From Sepiola atlantica (Eukaryota > Mollusca > Cephalopoda > Sepiida > Sepiolidae): DNA of 64,000 nucleotides. Made by a program: the position numbers and the translations under genes. The stretch spans positions 77,895,804 to 77,959,803 of the forward strand of contig OY744532.1 of the NCBI GenBank assembly GCA_963556195.1, written 5' to 3'. The notes beneath the pieces were generated by a model. That model ran no database searches, was not told the DNA's origin, and was given only the letters and a program-made list of their open reading frames with translations. Shown one piece after another: positions 1 through 9,511 of this stretch; positions within the stretch are counted from its first letter, which is position 1, and each line of letters opens with the position of its first letter.

Positions 1-274
1 GCATTTTTTGTAGGCCAGAGTGCTCACCTTCTCGGGCGCTGGCTTTTCAAATCCCACTTTCCCGACCTTGTGTCACATCTTACCGCTGTGGGAGGAAGAT
101 AAATCCAAAAAATAAAAAATGGAAACAAATATATTACACTGATCCATTCGGTGAAAAAGTAAACTATAAGATTAATAATTATATAAATAATTAATAAATT
201 CCTTATTCGTCACTTGGACATTGTTTAGTTCAATATCGAGAAATCCTGATTCCTTATATATAATCGTATCACAG
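1..274. other. AT-rich noncoding flank
   Basis: I see no gene, RNA or clear repeat here. The only possible coding material lies just to the right, on the minus strand. Confidence 0.5.
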
Positions 275-517
275 TCAATAGTTTTCTTCGAATGTTCGGC
301 TGGCTTGGCAGGCCGAGAGCAGACTCAAGGCGTTTCCACGAATAATGGCGTTAGAGAGGCGGTCGTAAAGCCAAGAGAATTCGCGATTGTCTCCGGTGTT
401 GCGCGTCATTAATAGACCAAGGCTGCCGAGGAAGTCGCGTGTGGCAGAACCAATCACTCCACTCGTCTCCATAGCGATCGGTTGAAATACAAATCTGTCG
501 AGAAGATTGGCATATTT
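275..517 (-). pseudogene. C-terminal fragment of a retroelement ORF
   Basis: The minus strand reads without a stop from an upstream TAA (518-520) down to about 275, starting KYANLLDRFVFQPIAMET and passing through GDNREFSWLYDRLSNAII. From memory, this pattern (KY..L...F.P.A.ET.G..G..A..F...LG, then TGD.RE...L..RLS.AI.RGNA) is a recurrent C-terminal tail of reverse-transcriptase ORFs in invertebrate mobile elements; I could not search to confirm. Only the tail survives, with no reverse transcriptase upstream, so it is a truncated or decayed 3' end. The in-frame methionine at 472 is internal to the homologous stretch, not a start. The general kind of origin is fairly sure, the exact family is not. 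Confidence 0.45.
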
Positions 518-520
518 TTA

Positions 521-1331
521 AAATGTTGCGACTCAAAAAATTATTACGAAAGCACATGAAAGTGTAAGAATAGAGGATTTGTTATCCCCTATCTTATTGC
601 TCAACACATGAAATAAATTAACGAAACAACGAAACCTTTTTACAACAACAACGAAAGGAGTTTATTTAGATCAAGGGTTACCTATACCATTGGGTATAGG
701 TAGACGAAACTTAGGACAGTGTCCGAAAGAAGAAGAAGAAAATAAGTTCTAAGTTGAAATATCTTCAGGCGAAGATAGCAGGTGCCGTGAGCGTCCAGTG
801 GACAAGGGGACAAGAGAGAGACTGAGGCGATACTTCCTGGCTGGTGCCAGAGTACCGTCTGCTCATCATCCGCAATATCCTAGGATAAAAAACATACGAG
901 CAATATTTTCTCTTACCAGAAAAATGTTAACAAAAAAAAAATTTTCAAACTTCTAATAAAAAACTAAAAACTTTTTCACTGAAAAATATCCTAACATATA
1001 CATGAAAACACATTAGAAAGAAAGAAAAAACTGTAATTTTAAAACTATTTTTGACTCGATTAAGTGAATTCACTTAACGAGACTGTCAGCAGACGACAAT
1101 TCTTAGTCGTCACTTATATAGAAAAAAAACAACTAACAATTATATTTAGTTGACTAAAAAAAAAATAATATTTCTTTATTTTTTTCATCCCCGTTTACAA
1201 AAAAAAAACATCTTTTTTACAAATATTTGTTTTTCTTTCTCTTATATAAAAAAACAAAAGAAAACAGAACCACAATCATTCACGCATATTTTTCCCTGTA
1301 AATATATTCAGTCTGCTTAAGAGCGTATTAT
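521..1331. other. AT-rich noncoding region
   Basis: Homopolymer-rich sequence with no open frame of note and no recognised repeat. It ends in a short TATATATA run where the LTR element inserted. Confidence 0.5.
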
Positions 1332-1336
1332 ATATA

Positions 1337-1558
1337 TGTTGTAGACCTGGGTAAAGCTGAATGAATGACACAGGAACACATGGTTTAAATGAACAAAGGT
1401 ATATATTATATAATAGAAAGAAAGATATTACAAGGAGAGGTTGCTCTCAACCGCCATTGCTGGTTTGCCTGGGAAGAAGAGATCAAGTGTCACGTGCTTC
1501 CCGTATTTATAAGGTGGACGAGTCCATGTTCTCCGTAGGTAGGTACGGCACCATAACA
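1337..1558 (-). repeat. 3' LTR of the Gypsy element
   Basis: This is a 222-bp copy of the LTR at 6170-6390. The only differences seen are A versus G at the seventh base and one extra A in GAACAAAGG. It is the 3' LTR because the element reads on the minus strand and the polypurine tract lies next to it at 1559. Confidence 0.93.
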
Positions 1559-1570
1559 CCCCCCTTCCAA
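1559..1570 (-). promoter_or_regulatory. Polypurine tract of the Gypsy element
   Basis: On the minus strand this reads TTGGAAGGGGGG directly before the 3' LTR. That is the expected place and composition for the RNase H-resistant primer of plus-strand DNA synthesis. Confidence 0.85.
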
Positions 1571-1590
1571 GCCTTACCTCCTCAGGAGTC

Positions 1591-4500
1591 TTAATAACGT
1601 TTCCTTTTCGGATCTATCTCTAGGTAGTCCGGAGCCATTCGTTTTCTTTTTGGTTGTCGTTTACGTGTGACTACCTGGGGTGCTGGTAAGTTGAAGGTGT
1701 CATATATCACGTCCATCACGTCTTCTCCTTGTGGGGCGCTGTCAGTGTCATCTGACAGTCTTTTTCTGATCTGATTTAGATGTCTCTTATGTGAGAACCG
1801 TGGTCCTTTTATGATATAGACCATCGATCCGATCCTCTTTTCAATTGTACCGGGTTCCCAGAACGATGTATTGTTTTTGAACATCTTAAAATATACCCTA
1901 TCTCCTGGGTTGTATTTTTTCTTCGGTACCGTAGAGATTCGGTCATAATTATTATGTTTAGGTAATAATTTATCAAACACGGACTTCACATTCCGCGCAA
2001 ACATCATCTCTGCGGGGGATAATGATGATGCTATGTTCATGTTTTTTGTAATTCTATATATCTGTAAGAATTGTTGTAAAGCCTTCTCCTTAGGAGTATC
2101 ACCGGCCTTTTTTAATGCTCTTTTTAATGTGTCTACGAAGCGTTCCGCCTGGCCGTTTGACCTAGGATGATACGGGGGCGTCGTTATATGTCTGATTTGA
2201 AACGTCGCGCAGAACTCCTCAAAATCTGATGACGTGAACTGCGTCCCATTATCACTCACCAAACAATCCACTACCCCAAAACGGGAAAATCTTTCATGTA
2301 GGAATCTTATCGTAACCTCTGACGTGGGACTCTTGCAACGTAGTACCTCGGGCCACTTTGAAAAACTGTCGACTACGATTAAGTAGTAAAATCCTTCCAA
2401 TGGTCCCGCAAAATCCACGTGAATTCTTTCCCACGGACGGTCGGTCTTTGGCCATGGGCTATGCTTTATATGCGGTGCTTTTGCCGCTAAGGCACAGCCT
2501 TTACAAAGCTTTACTGCTTTTTCAATGTCATTGTCCATACCTGGCCAGTACACAAAACTCCTCATTAACCCCTTCATCCTGGTTATCCCTGGATGGCCAA
2601 CATGAAATTCTTTCAGAATTTGCTTTCGTAGTTTTTCTGGGATGACCACCCTTTCGTTATGCATGAGTACGTCATCACAGAGTAAGAAACTCTTTGCCGC
2701 ATGTAAATCCTTATCTACCAATTTCATTTTTGTTCTGGTGATAAATTCATCCTCTTGAGCTTCTTTTTTTATCTCGTATAGTGTCACCGGGAGCTCTCTC
2801 ACTGCGTTGCACAAAATCTCTTTAAAATCTCCTTCTGTTTGAAGAGACGCAATCACTGTGTCTTCTAGAGTCTCTCTCTGTTTTGGCACTAATCTCGACA
2901 ATCCATCTGCATGATAGATTTTATTTGAATGCAAATGTTGCATTTTAAAATTGTAGTTTAATAAGATAGTTCCCCATCTTTGTAGTCTATTAGCTGTATA
3001 TACAGGTAGGCCTTTTTTAGATCCATAAATTGTAATTAGCGGCTTATGGTCTGTCTGTAAGGTAAATTGTCTACCGTGTATGTATCGGTGAAACTTTGTT
3101 ACTGCAAATATTATTGCTAGGGCTTCTTTCTCGATTTGAGAATACTGTTTTTCCGCTGGGAGCAAGGTCCTTGATGCATGTGCAATGGGTTTATGGGTTC
3201 CATCAGGCATTTTGTGTAGGATACATGCTCCTAAACCATATGAACTAGCGTCGCTAGCTACGATTATGTCCAATTCTGGGTTGTAATGTGTTAGAAATAA
3301 CTCTGACGTAAGTCTTTCTATGATTTTATTAAATGCATCCTGACATTCAGGTGTCCATACCCAGACTTTACCTTTTTTTAATAGCTCATTTAATGGAGCA
3401 CGCAAATTATACATTTCTGGGATAAAAGCCTGGTAGTAATTTGCTAGGCCCAGAAAACTCTGTAATGTCATGACGTTTTCTGGCGCCGGCATGTTTTTTA
3501 TTGCGGTAGCCCTTTCTGGGTCTGGTCTTCTGCCGTCCTTGTCGATCACATGACCCAGATATTTTATTTCCTCCAGGAAAAAATCACATTTTTCTTCTTT
3601 TACTTTGAACCCATAATCTTGGATTCTCGCAAACACTTGATTTACATGTTTTTGGTGTTGTTCGATATCTTTGCTGTTAATCAAGATGTCATCGAGATAC
3701 GCTATTGCGAAATCGAGTCCGGCCAGCATTGTGTCCATTATTTGTTGGAAAATGGCTGGCGCGACCTTCACTCCGAACGCTAATCTTTCGAATTTATATA
3801 AACCACGATGTGTGTTTATACATAACAGCTTAGAACAATCTTTATCCACCGGTATTTGTAGGTATGCCTCACTTAGGTCTATTTTTGAAAAAAATCTTCC
3901 TCCATTTAAGCTTGTAAACACTTCTTCCGAGGTATGGAGTGGGTAGTGATAGTCCGCGAGGGCAGTATTCAGTCCTGTTGAAAAATCTGCACATACACGA
4001 ATCTCATTAGATTTTTTCTTTACATAAACCGTGGGTGCTGCCCACTGGCTGTGTTGTACTTTTGATAAAATACCCATCTTTACCAGTCGGTCTAATTCAG
4101 CGTTTATTTTTTCAATCGAGGCGAAGGGTACTTTCCTTTCTTTTCTAAATACCGGCAGTACATTTTCTTTTAGACGGAATTTTGCAGTCGTTTTAGTGCA
4201 GCATCCAAGACCGCCAGAAAAAACCTCTGGAAACGATTTTTTTAATTCTCGTTGTAGTTTTTCCGATTCTGTTGCGCGACTATTTATTTTTTTACAAAAT
4301 GTATTTATCGGCAACTTCCATAAATCAAATGCCTGCATAAAATCTGAACCAAAAAGATTATTCGAATCCTTCAGTACCAGTAGTTTGAGTTTTTTAGTAT
4401 TTCCCATTAGGGATACATTTGTGATTAATTCTCCTTCAAATGTAATTCTTTCACCAGTAACTGTGCTTGCCAGCCTGTTTGTTCTTGATAGAGTAGGTTT

Positions 4501-5130
4501 ATTTAATCTCCTCCATGTATGTAAATTTATAATGGAAACGTCTGAACCAGAATCCAATTGCAATTTTATATTTTTATCCAGGATTTTCACCTGTACATAT
4601 TTTCTTATGTTCCCGCAAGTTTCCTTCTTTGTCTTAGTGGCTTGAATCCGCATTTTATTTCCTCTGCCCGTTCTGCAGTGTGAACTTTTATGTCCAACTT
4701 TTTTGCATTTCATACAGGTTTTAAAACGGAATGGGCACTCATTGTACCAATGTGGATTACCACAGCGTGAACAAGGGCTTGGTGGCAATTTATTTATTTT
4801 TTTACTGGTTTGGTTTGTCTTTGTTACATCAAAATTATTATTTCTTATTTTTCTATAAGGTTGAGCTTTTGTTTTTTGATGTACCTTATTTATATGCGCA
4901 ATGCCGGACAATTCAATGTCTTTTGAGTCCTGTTTTACATTTTTTTGATAATTGCGCGATATTGTTTGTATCAGAAATTCCAATCTTTCATCATACTCCT
5001 TTTTGTGTAATAAAATATTTTGGTTCTGTTGTAATAAAAGCTTTTGAAATCTTTCCTCAGTTTGTTGTTGCTGGGAGATTTGGAATTTCATTAGTTCGGC
5101 GATTATAGACTTAATATTTTCCATATTCAA
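1591..5130 (-). CDS. Ty3/Gypsy Gag-Pol polyprotein, intact
   Basis: A single open 1179-codon frame encodes the retrotransposon polyprotein. The N-terminus is a short, Gln-rich, coiled-coil-like Gag. Two zinc knuckles follow at about residues 120-132 (CX2CX3HX4C) and 139-152 (CX2CX4HX4C). Protease DSG is at 193-195. Reverse transcriptase has FSKIDLSEAYLQI (Asp418) and YLDD at 478-481. RNase H has DASS (Asp627), TDHKPL and ADGLSR. Integrase has an HHCC zinc domain at about 843-879 and catalytic D906, D960 and E996, which is DD35E spacing. The C-terminus is basic (KRKR) and I see no chromodomain. All catalytic residues are present and no stop or frameshift was seen, so the protein may be functional. 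Gag and Pol are fused in one frame, so no frameshift site is needed. The start at 5130 is the first ATG of the frame; another Met follows two codons later. Confidence 0.95.
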   Translation of the reverse strand: MNMENIKSIIAELMKFQISQQQQTEERFQKLLLQQNQNILLHKKEYDERLEFLIQTISRNYQKNVKQDSKDIELSGIAHINKVHQKTKAQPYRKIRNNNFDVTKTNQTSKKINKLPPSPCSRCGNPHWYNECPFRFKTCMKCKKVGHKSSHCRTGRGNKMRIQATKTKKETCGNIRKYVQVKILDKNIKLQLDSGSDVSIINLHTWRRLNKPTLSRTNRLASTVTGERITFEGELITNVSLMGNTKKLKLLVLKDSNNLFGSDFMQAFDLWKLPINTFCKKINSRATESEKLQRELKKSFPEVFSGGLGCCTKTTAKFRLKENVLPVFRKERKVPFASIEKINAELDRLVKMGILSKVQHSQWAAPTVYVKKKSNEIRVCADFSTGLNTALADYHYPLHTSEEVFTSLNGGRFFSKIDLSEAYLQIPVDKDCSKLLCINTHRGLYKFERLAFGVKVAPAIFQQIMDTMLAGLDFAIAYLDDILINSKDIEQHQKHVNQVFARIQDYGFKVKEEKCDFFLEEIKYLGHVIDKDGRRPDPERATAIKNMPAPENVMTLQSFLGLANYYQAFIPEMYNLRAPLNELLKKGKVWVWTPECQDAFNKIIERLTSELFLTHYNPELDIIVASDASSYGLGACILHKMPDGTHKPIAHASRTLLPAEKQYSQIEKEALAIIFAVTKFHRYIHGRQFTLQTDHKPLITIYGSKKGLPVYTANRLQRWGTILLNYNFKMQHLHSNKIYHADGLSRLVPKQRETLEDTVIASLQTEGDFKEILCNAVRELPVTLYEIKKEAQEDEFITRTKMKLVDKDLHAAKSFLLCDDVLMHNERVVIPEKLRKQILKEFHVGHPGITRMKGLMRSFVYWPGMDNDIEKAVKLCKGCALAAKAPHIKHSPWPKTDRPWERIHVDFAGPLEGFYYLIVVDSFSKWPEVLRCKSPTSEVTIRFLHERFSRFGVVDCLVSDNGTQFTSSDFEEFCATFQIRHITTPPYHPRSNGQAERFVDTLKRALKKAGDTPKEKALQQFLQIYRITKNMNIASSLSPAEMMFARNVKSVFDKLLPKHNNYDRISTVPKKKYNPGDRVYFKMFKNNTSFWEPGTIEKRIGSMVYIIKGPRFSHKRHLNQIRKRLSDDTDSAPQGEDVMDVIYDTFNLPAPQVVTRKRQPKRKRMAPDYLEIDPKRKRY

Positions 5131-6169
5131 CCATTTAGTTTCTGATTTTATTTAGAAAATTAATATTTTCTCATTATCTTATGATTTTATAAGAGTTCTT
5201 TTCTTTAAATTAGCGTTTGCTAGGCGCCGTTTTAATTATGAAAAGATTATGAAACTTTTCCTTTTCTCTATATACGCGTATATTCACTTATTTTTTTATT
5301 TTTTTATTTTGAAAATTAATATTTTCTCGTTATTTAATGAATTTATAAGAAGTTCTTTTCTTTAAATTAGCGTTTGCAAGACGCCCTTTTAGTTATGAAA
5401 AGATTATGTAATGTTCTTTTCTTATACACGTTTTTAATTTTAACGAAGAGAAAAAAAAATCTGTTTCACAATTAATTCTTTCTGCATTTTAAAATATTTC
5501 AGTACAAGTCGGAAAAGAGAGAGAGAAAATCAAACTGACCTTTTTGTTTTATCGTGCGTCTTTTTTTTATGGAGTAACGCATGTGTGTTCATTTCATGTT
5601 TTTTTGTTTCTTATCTGTTTTTAAAATGAAGCACGTGGTGTCGGTTTCATTTTTTTTTGTGTGTGTTCGTCAAAAAAAACTCGCTGTGACGTTCGTCTAA
5701 AAAAAAACAATACTCGCTTAATATTGGTGTTCGGTATTTCTTTTGTTTTTGTTTTTTTTAGTTTTCCAACCCAGAGAAAAAAAACGCGCATTCAATTTCA
5801 GTTGTTTTTGTTTTTTTTTGTTTTTTTTTACTAGTTTTCCCAAACTAGAGGAATGCGCACCCAATTTCAAGCTGTTTTTTTTCCGATAAGCAGTTTTAAA
5901 ACTTAGAGCACACATGTCCATTTCAGTTTTCTTTTTCTTAAAAGAAAACAATTTTCTCGCACTTAAGAATTCAACGTGTTTTTTTTTGTTTCAGTTGAGT
6001 TCTTTTTTCTTCTCTCGACCGTACGGCAAAAACCTTTGTTTTTGTTTTGTCTTTTTTTGTTTTGTTTTTTGTTTTTTGCGTGCGGCTTGATGCATTAACC
6101 TTGTGAGTGCATTTTCACGTGGTATTTTCAGTTTTTTGACCCAAGAGTTCGAATTCCCTCGTCGCCATT
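5131..6169 (-). other. Long untranslated leader of the Gypsy element with internal repeats
   Basis: About 1 kb separates the 5' LTR from the Gag-Pol start, and it is strongly A-rich on the transcribed strand. It holds a diverged tandem duplication with a period near 156 bp (units starting at 5155 and 5311, sharing TTCTTTAAATTAGCGTTTGC). It also has three ~60-75-bp units at about 5759, 5833 and 5890, each with AGTTTT, a CAGAG/TAGAG-like core and CAATTTCA or CATTTCA. No protein is evident; it is probably leader and packaging sequence. Confidence 0.65.
6150..6167 (-). promoter_or_regulatory. Putative primer binding site
   Basis: Two bases inside the 5' LTR the minus strand reads TGGCGACGAGGGAATTCG. 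It starts with the TGG that pairs with a tRNA CCA end. The complementarity seems to run on into a T-loop-like TTCGAAT, but the spacing from there to CCA is three bases shorter than in a standard tRNA, so the donor tRNA is not assigned. Confidence 0.6.
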
Positions 6170-6390
6170 TGTTGTGGACCTGGGTAAAGCTGAATGAATG
6201 ACACAGGAACACATGGTTTAAATGAACAAGGTATATATTATATAATAGAAAGAAAGATATTACAAGGAGAGGTTGCTCTCAACCGCCATTGCTGGTTTGC
6301 CTGGGAAGAAGAGATCAAGTGTCACGTGCTTCCCGTATTTATAAGGTGGACGAGTCCATGTTCTCCGTAGGTAGGTACGGCACCATAACA
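6170..6390 (-). repeat. 5' LTR of the Gypsy element
   Basis: A 221-bp LTR starting TGTTGTGG and ending CATAACA, nearly identical to 1337-1558. It should carry the promoter for minus-strand transcription. I did not identify a convincing TATA box. Confidence 0.93.
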
Positions 6391-6546
6391 ATATATTTAT
6401 TAATTTTTCTGGTTTCCAACAAACATATATTTTTCTTTTAGTTTTCATTGAAATTTGTTTCCATGACAGTTGTTCTTTTCGTTTCCATCTTTTTCGTCCG
6501 TGGATATTTTTTTTGATCTGTTGCCCCAGTAAAAAAAAAATGAGCA

Positions 6547-7590
6547 GCATTTTTCTGTATTCGCCGGCGACGTTCTCGTTTGGTTTTCCCAACTCGAGTC
6601 GTATTATGTGGCAAATAATATCGCAGAGCAACGGCAATTGCACATTTTATTTAGTGCATCCCCTGCGTCATTGACGCTAGTTGTCAAGGACTTGATAACT
6701 TATACCCCGCCTGGCTCTACTTATGACAGCATCAAGCGGGAGGTTCTGTGCCGAACATCGCTCTCAGCAGAAAAGCGTTTTTTAAACGCTGGTTCACGAC
6801 GAGCATTTGGGCGTCCGCAAGCCAACTGAACTGCTCCGCAGAATGAGAGAACTGGCGGAAGAAGAGGCCCCAGCGAATAGTACCCTCATATAGTAGCTTT
6901 TCTTTTCGAGTTTTATTCAATGACGTGAAGGCAATTCTGGCGCCTACGGTGGAGACGAGCTCCGTCGACGTAGTGGCTTCGTCGGCAGATAAAGTGATGG
7001 ATTGTGCCAATAGACCTGATCCCATTTCTCACCATCAGCTACAGGCTGAAGTCTCTTCTTTCTCTGCTACAGCCGGAGACACCAGTCAACAGATCACATT
7101 GGCCTTACTTAATGCTATAAAGCGACTGGAGAGAAATGTGAGAAGACTAAGCATGTCTAGATCTCAATCGCCTAGACGTCGATACCGAAATCGTTCGCCG
7201 TCCCCACGCCACCGACACTCTAACAAGCCATAATTATGTTTTTATCACAGTCGCTTTGACACTGAAGACCAACGATGCAAACAACCATGTTCGTTCCCAA
7301 ACCATGGAAACTAAAATCTGGGGTCCTGAGCACGGCACGGTCTCCACTTAATTTGCATAACAATCGTGCATATTTCATTACAGACTCTATATCCCAAGCA
7401 CGTTGCTTGGTTGATATTGGGGCCGCTTGCAGTATTTGGCCACTAAAACTTCTCACTGAAAAGCCACCAGTGTCGCCCATTTTACTGCAAGCCGTAAATC
7501 ACTCTCCTATTCCCACGTACGTTCAAATTTATTGTTCTTTTGACTTGGAATTTAGGATATGTGGGTCATATCCCACATTTATCGTACGAT
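6547..7590 (+). pseudogene. Decayed Gypsy-type gag-protease relic
   Basis: The plus strand shows pieces of a Gag-protease in shifting frames. WFSQLESYYVANNIAEQRQL at about 6573-6632 leads to YDSIKREVLCRTSLSAEKR. A frame change near 6780 leads to LGVRKPTELLRRMRELAEEE, then two stops after 6890. A third frame gives KAILAPTVETSSVDVVASSA and an Arg/Ser-rich tail at 7141-7230. A basic LCFYHSRF...C..PCSF motif follows near 7234, then RCLVDIGAACSIWP, the remains of the protease active site (D.GA). This Gag type differs from the zinc-knuckle Gag at 1.6-5.1 kb, so it is a separate Gypsy lineage. No RT is seen downstream. It is clearly dead, with several frameshifts and stops. Confidence 0.75.
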
Positions 7591-8049
7591 CAAACCGGAA
7601 GACAAATAAATTACTTCCCTTTGAAGTCCTTAGAATATATTTTAAATTTAATTTCTTTTAATTATGGGTCACCACCTATCGAGGCCCGTGGACCCTTGAG
7701 GATTATGGTTAAAAGAATTGTTGGTTGGACGATTATCACTGCCACGAAAGGGTTAGAAATAGTGGGTGGGTGACTTCATTTTCCGAAAGTGTTTGTTCGA
7801 ATTAGATTTGAAGAAAACCATGCAGTAATAAACTCGGAAAAAGATCCATGTTATGTTGTTCCACAGATGAGATGTTCTACGAAAGAAACCTTGTTCATGG
7901 AATTTCAATTTGGTTTTCGGAAAAAATTGTTCTGTTTTGTTTTTATTTACTATAACGCCCCGTTAGTTCATTCATAAATGCAATGTTTATTATCGAAGTT
8001 TTCACGGACTCTATTTCAAACTATTTATCTCTATGTTAAAAATAAAATC

Positions 8050-8052
<3 letters not shown>
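7591..8052. other. Noncoding region
   Basis: No homologous reading frame could be followed beyond the protease remnant, and I saw no repeat or RNA in this stretch. Confidence 0.4.
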
Positions 8053-8113
<61 letters not shown>

Positions 8114-8115
8114 TA
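8053..8115. repeat. (TA)n microsatellite, left of mariner
   Basis: A near-perfect TA tract interrupted once by ACA. It continues on the far side of the transposon at 9446, so the mariner appears to have inserted into one original TA array. Confidence 0.9.
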
Positions 8116-8143
8116 CAGGGTGTTTCAAAAGTCTTGGGAACAT
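8116..8143 (+). repeat. Left terminal inverted repeat of mariner
   Basis: It begins CAGGGTGTTTC and is the exact reverse complement of 9418-9445 over 28 bases. Confidence 0.93.
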
Positions 8144-8235
8144 AACGATTTTTAATAACTCAAAAACTATTAGGAGTTGAAAAATGAAATTGGTACCGTG
8201 TGAAAGGTTAAAGTTTCAAGTTTTGTGGGGAATCT

Positions 8236-9293
8236 TCAAAGTTGCTCAATATGAGCACCATTCGTCACACGGCAGACATCTAGTCGATAGTCCATTTCCT
8301 GCCAAACGCGTTCCAGCATCTTGACGTCAATGGTTCCCACAACTGCCGTTACTCGAGCCTTTAGTTCGTCAATATCTCTTGGAAGGGGCGGCACATAGAC
8401 TTGTTGCTTGACAAAGCCTCAAAGGAAAAAGTCACACGGAGTAAGATCTGGAGACCTAGGAGGCCAGGGCATGAGAACGTCATCACCTCGCCCAGATCTC
8501 CCAATCCATCTACCAGGCAGCCTTGTGTTAAGAAACTGCCTTACTCTAAGACTCCAGTGTGGTGGTGCACCATCTTGTTGAAAAATGAAGTCATCAGATT
8601 CTGCTTGTTCCAACTGAGCCATTAACCAGTCTTCCAGCATGTTGAGATAGGATTCACCAGTGATAGTTGCCTCTTCAAAGAAGAACGGTCCATAGACACC
8701 TTTCTTGGAAATTGCACAAAACACGTTCATTTTGGTGAATCTCGCTCGTGCTCAAGAAGTTCATGAGGATTCTCAGTACCCCATATGCGAGTGTTATGCT
8801 TGTTAACTTTGCCATTCAGATGGAAGGTCGCCTCATCGCTAAAAACAAGCCGGTCATCAAAGCCGTTATCTTCCAACTTCTCTTGCATTGCAATGCAAAA
8901 GTCACGGCGAAGTGGCTTATCAGTGTCCTTCAACTTTTGGACCAACTTGAGCTTGTAAGGTACCATTTGCAGTCGTTTCCTTAAGACACGCCAGACAGTT
9001 GCTGGAGCAAGCTGAAGTTCCCTGCTGGCTCTTCTCACTGATTTACGGGGGCTCCGCTGAAAGGCTGTCCGAACTTGCTCAACTGCATCTTCTGAAGTTG
9101 AAGGGCGACCTGTTCGCTTACTTGGGCACAAACACCCATCTTTCACAAATTTAGCATGCCATCTGACAATGGATTTCCTTTTAGGGGCTTCTTTTTTAAA
9201 TTTCCTGCGAAATGCACGCTGAACACATGTTCACGATTCAGTCTTTGCAAATTGGAGGACGCAAAATGCCTTGTCTTGTTTAGAGAACGCCAT
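8236..9293 (-). pseudogene. Mariner transposase, DD41D, inactivated
   Basis: The frame starts MAFSKQDKAFCVL at 9293 and resembles the N-terminal helix-turn-helix region of this family (RKSIVRWHAKF, then RSPRKSVRRASRELQL). Catalytic Asp residues lie in VFSDEATFHLNG, QQDGAPPHW and WPPRSPDLTP. I count 41 residues between the second and third Asp. The end GFVKQQVYVPP...RVTNGAHIEQL is typical of the family. There are three disabling changes: an in-frame TGA at 9231-9233, a one-base deletion near 8729 after DSPK, and a TGA at 8416-8418 where the family has Trp in FFLWG. Length without breaks would be about 352 residues, close to the usual size. It acts by cut-and-paste at TA sites, but this copy cannot make an active enzyme. 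Confidence 0.9.
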
Positions 9294-9417
9294 TACTGCA
9301 CCTGGAAAGATAACACGAAAATCATTAGTATGACCAAAAACTTGATTAAGCAAGCTTTAAAATGGCACCAGTTTCATTTTTCTACCTGGAATAGTTCATG
9401 AGATATACGCATTTGTA

Positions 9418-9442
9418 ATGTTCCCAAGACTTTTGAAACACC

Positions 9443-9445
<3 letters not shown>
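9418..9445 (-). repeat. Right terminal inverted repeat of mariner
   Basis: It ends ...GAAACACCCTG and is the inverted match of 8116-8143 over 28 bases. Confidence 0.93.

Positions 9446-9508
<63 letters not shown>
9446..9508. repeat. (TA)n microsatellite, right of mariner
   Basis: A pure TA tract that continues the array on the left of the transposon. Confidence 0.9.

Positions 9509-9511
<3 letters not shown>

Larger units (their letters stand above)
1337..6390 (-). mobile_element. Full-length Ty3/Gypsy LTR retrotransposon
   Basis: A complete 5.05-kb element lies on the minus strand. It has two LTRs (1337-1558 and 6170-6390), a primer-binding-site-like TGG two bases inside the 5' LTR, a polypurine tract abutting the 3' LTR, and one long open Gag-Pol frame. 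The LTRs begin TGTTG and end AACA and differ by one substitution and one single-base indel, which implies a recent insertion. Both flanks carry ATATA (1332-1336 and 6391-6395), a plausible 5-bp target duplication, although the left site is itself TA-rich. The order protease, RT, RNase H, integrase is that of Ty3/Gypsy. A degenerate relative lies at 27.7-29.2 kb. Confidence 0.95.
8116..9445 (-). mobile_element. Tc1/mariner-superfamily transposon, DD41D type
   Basis: A 1330-bp element is bounded by perfect 28-bp terminal inverted repeats starting CAGGGTGTTTCAAAAG (8116-8143 and 9418-9445) and flanked by TA on both sides, the mariner target. The transposase on the minus strand has three breaks. 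The terminal repeats are still identical, so it could be mobilised in trans or decayed only recently. Confidence 0.93.

Noticed and set aside
2358..5108. Plus-strand frames inside the Gypsy Gag-Pol
   Set aside because: They are the antisense of a clearly recognised polyprotein and show no domains of their own.
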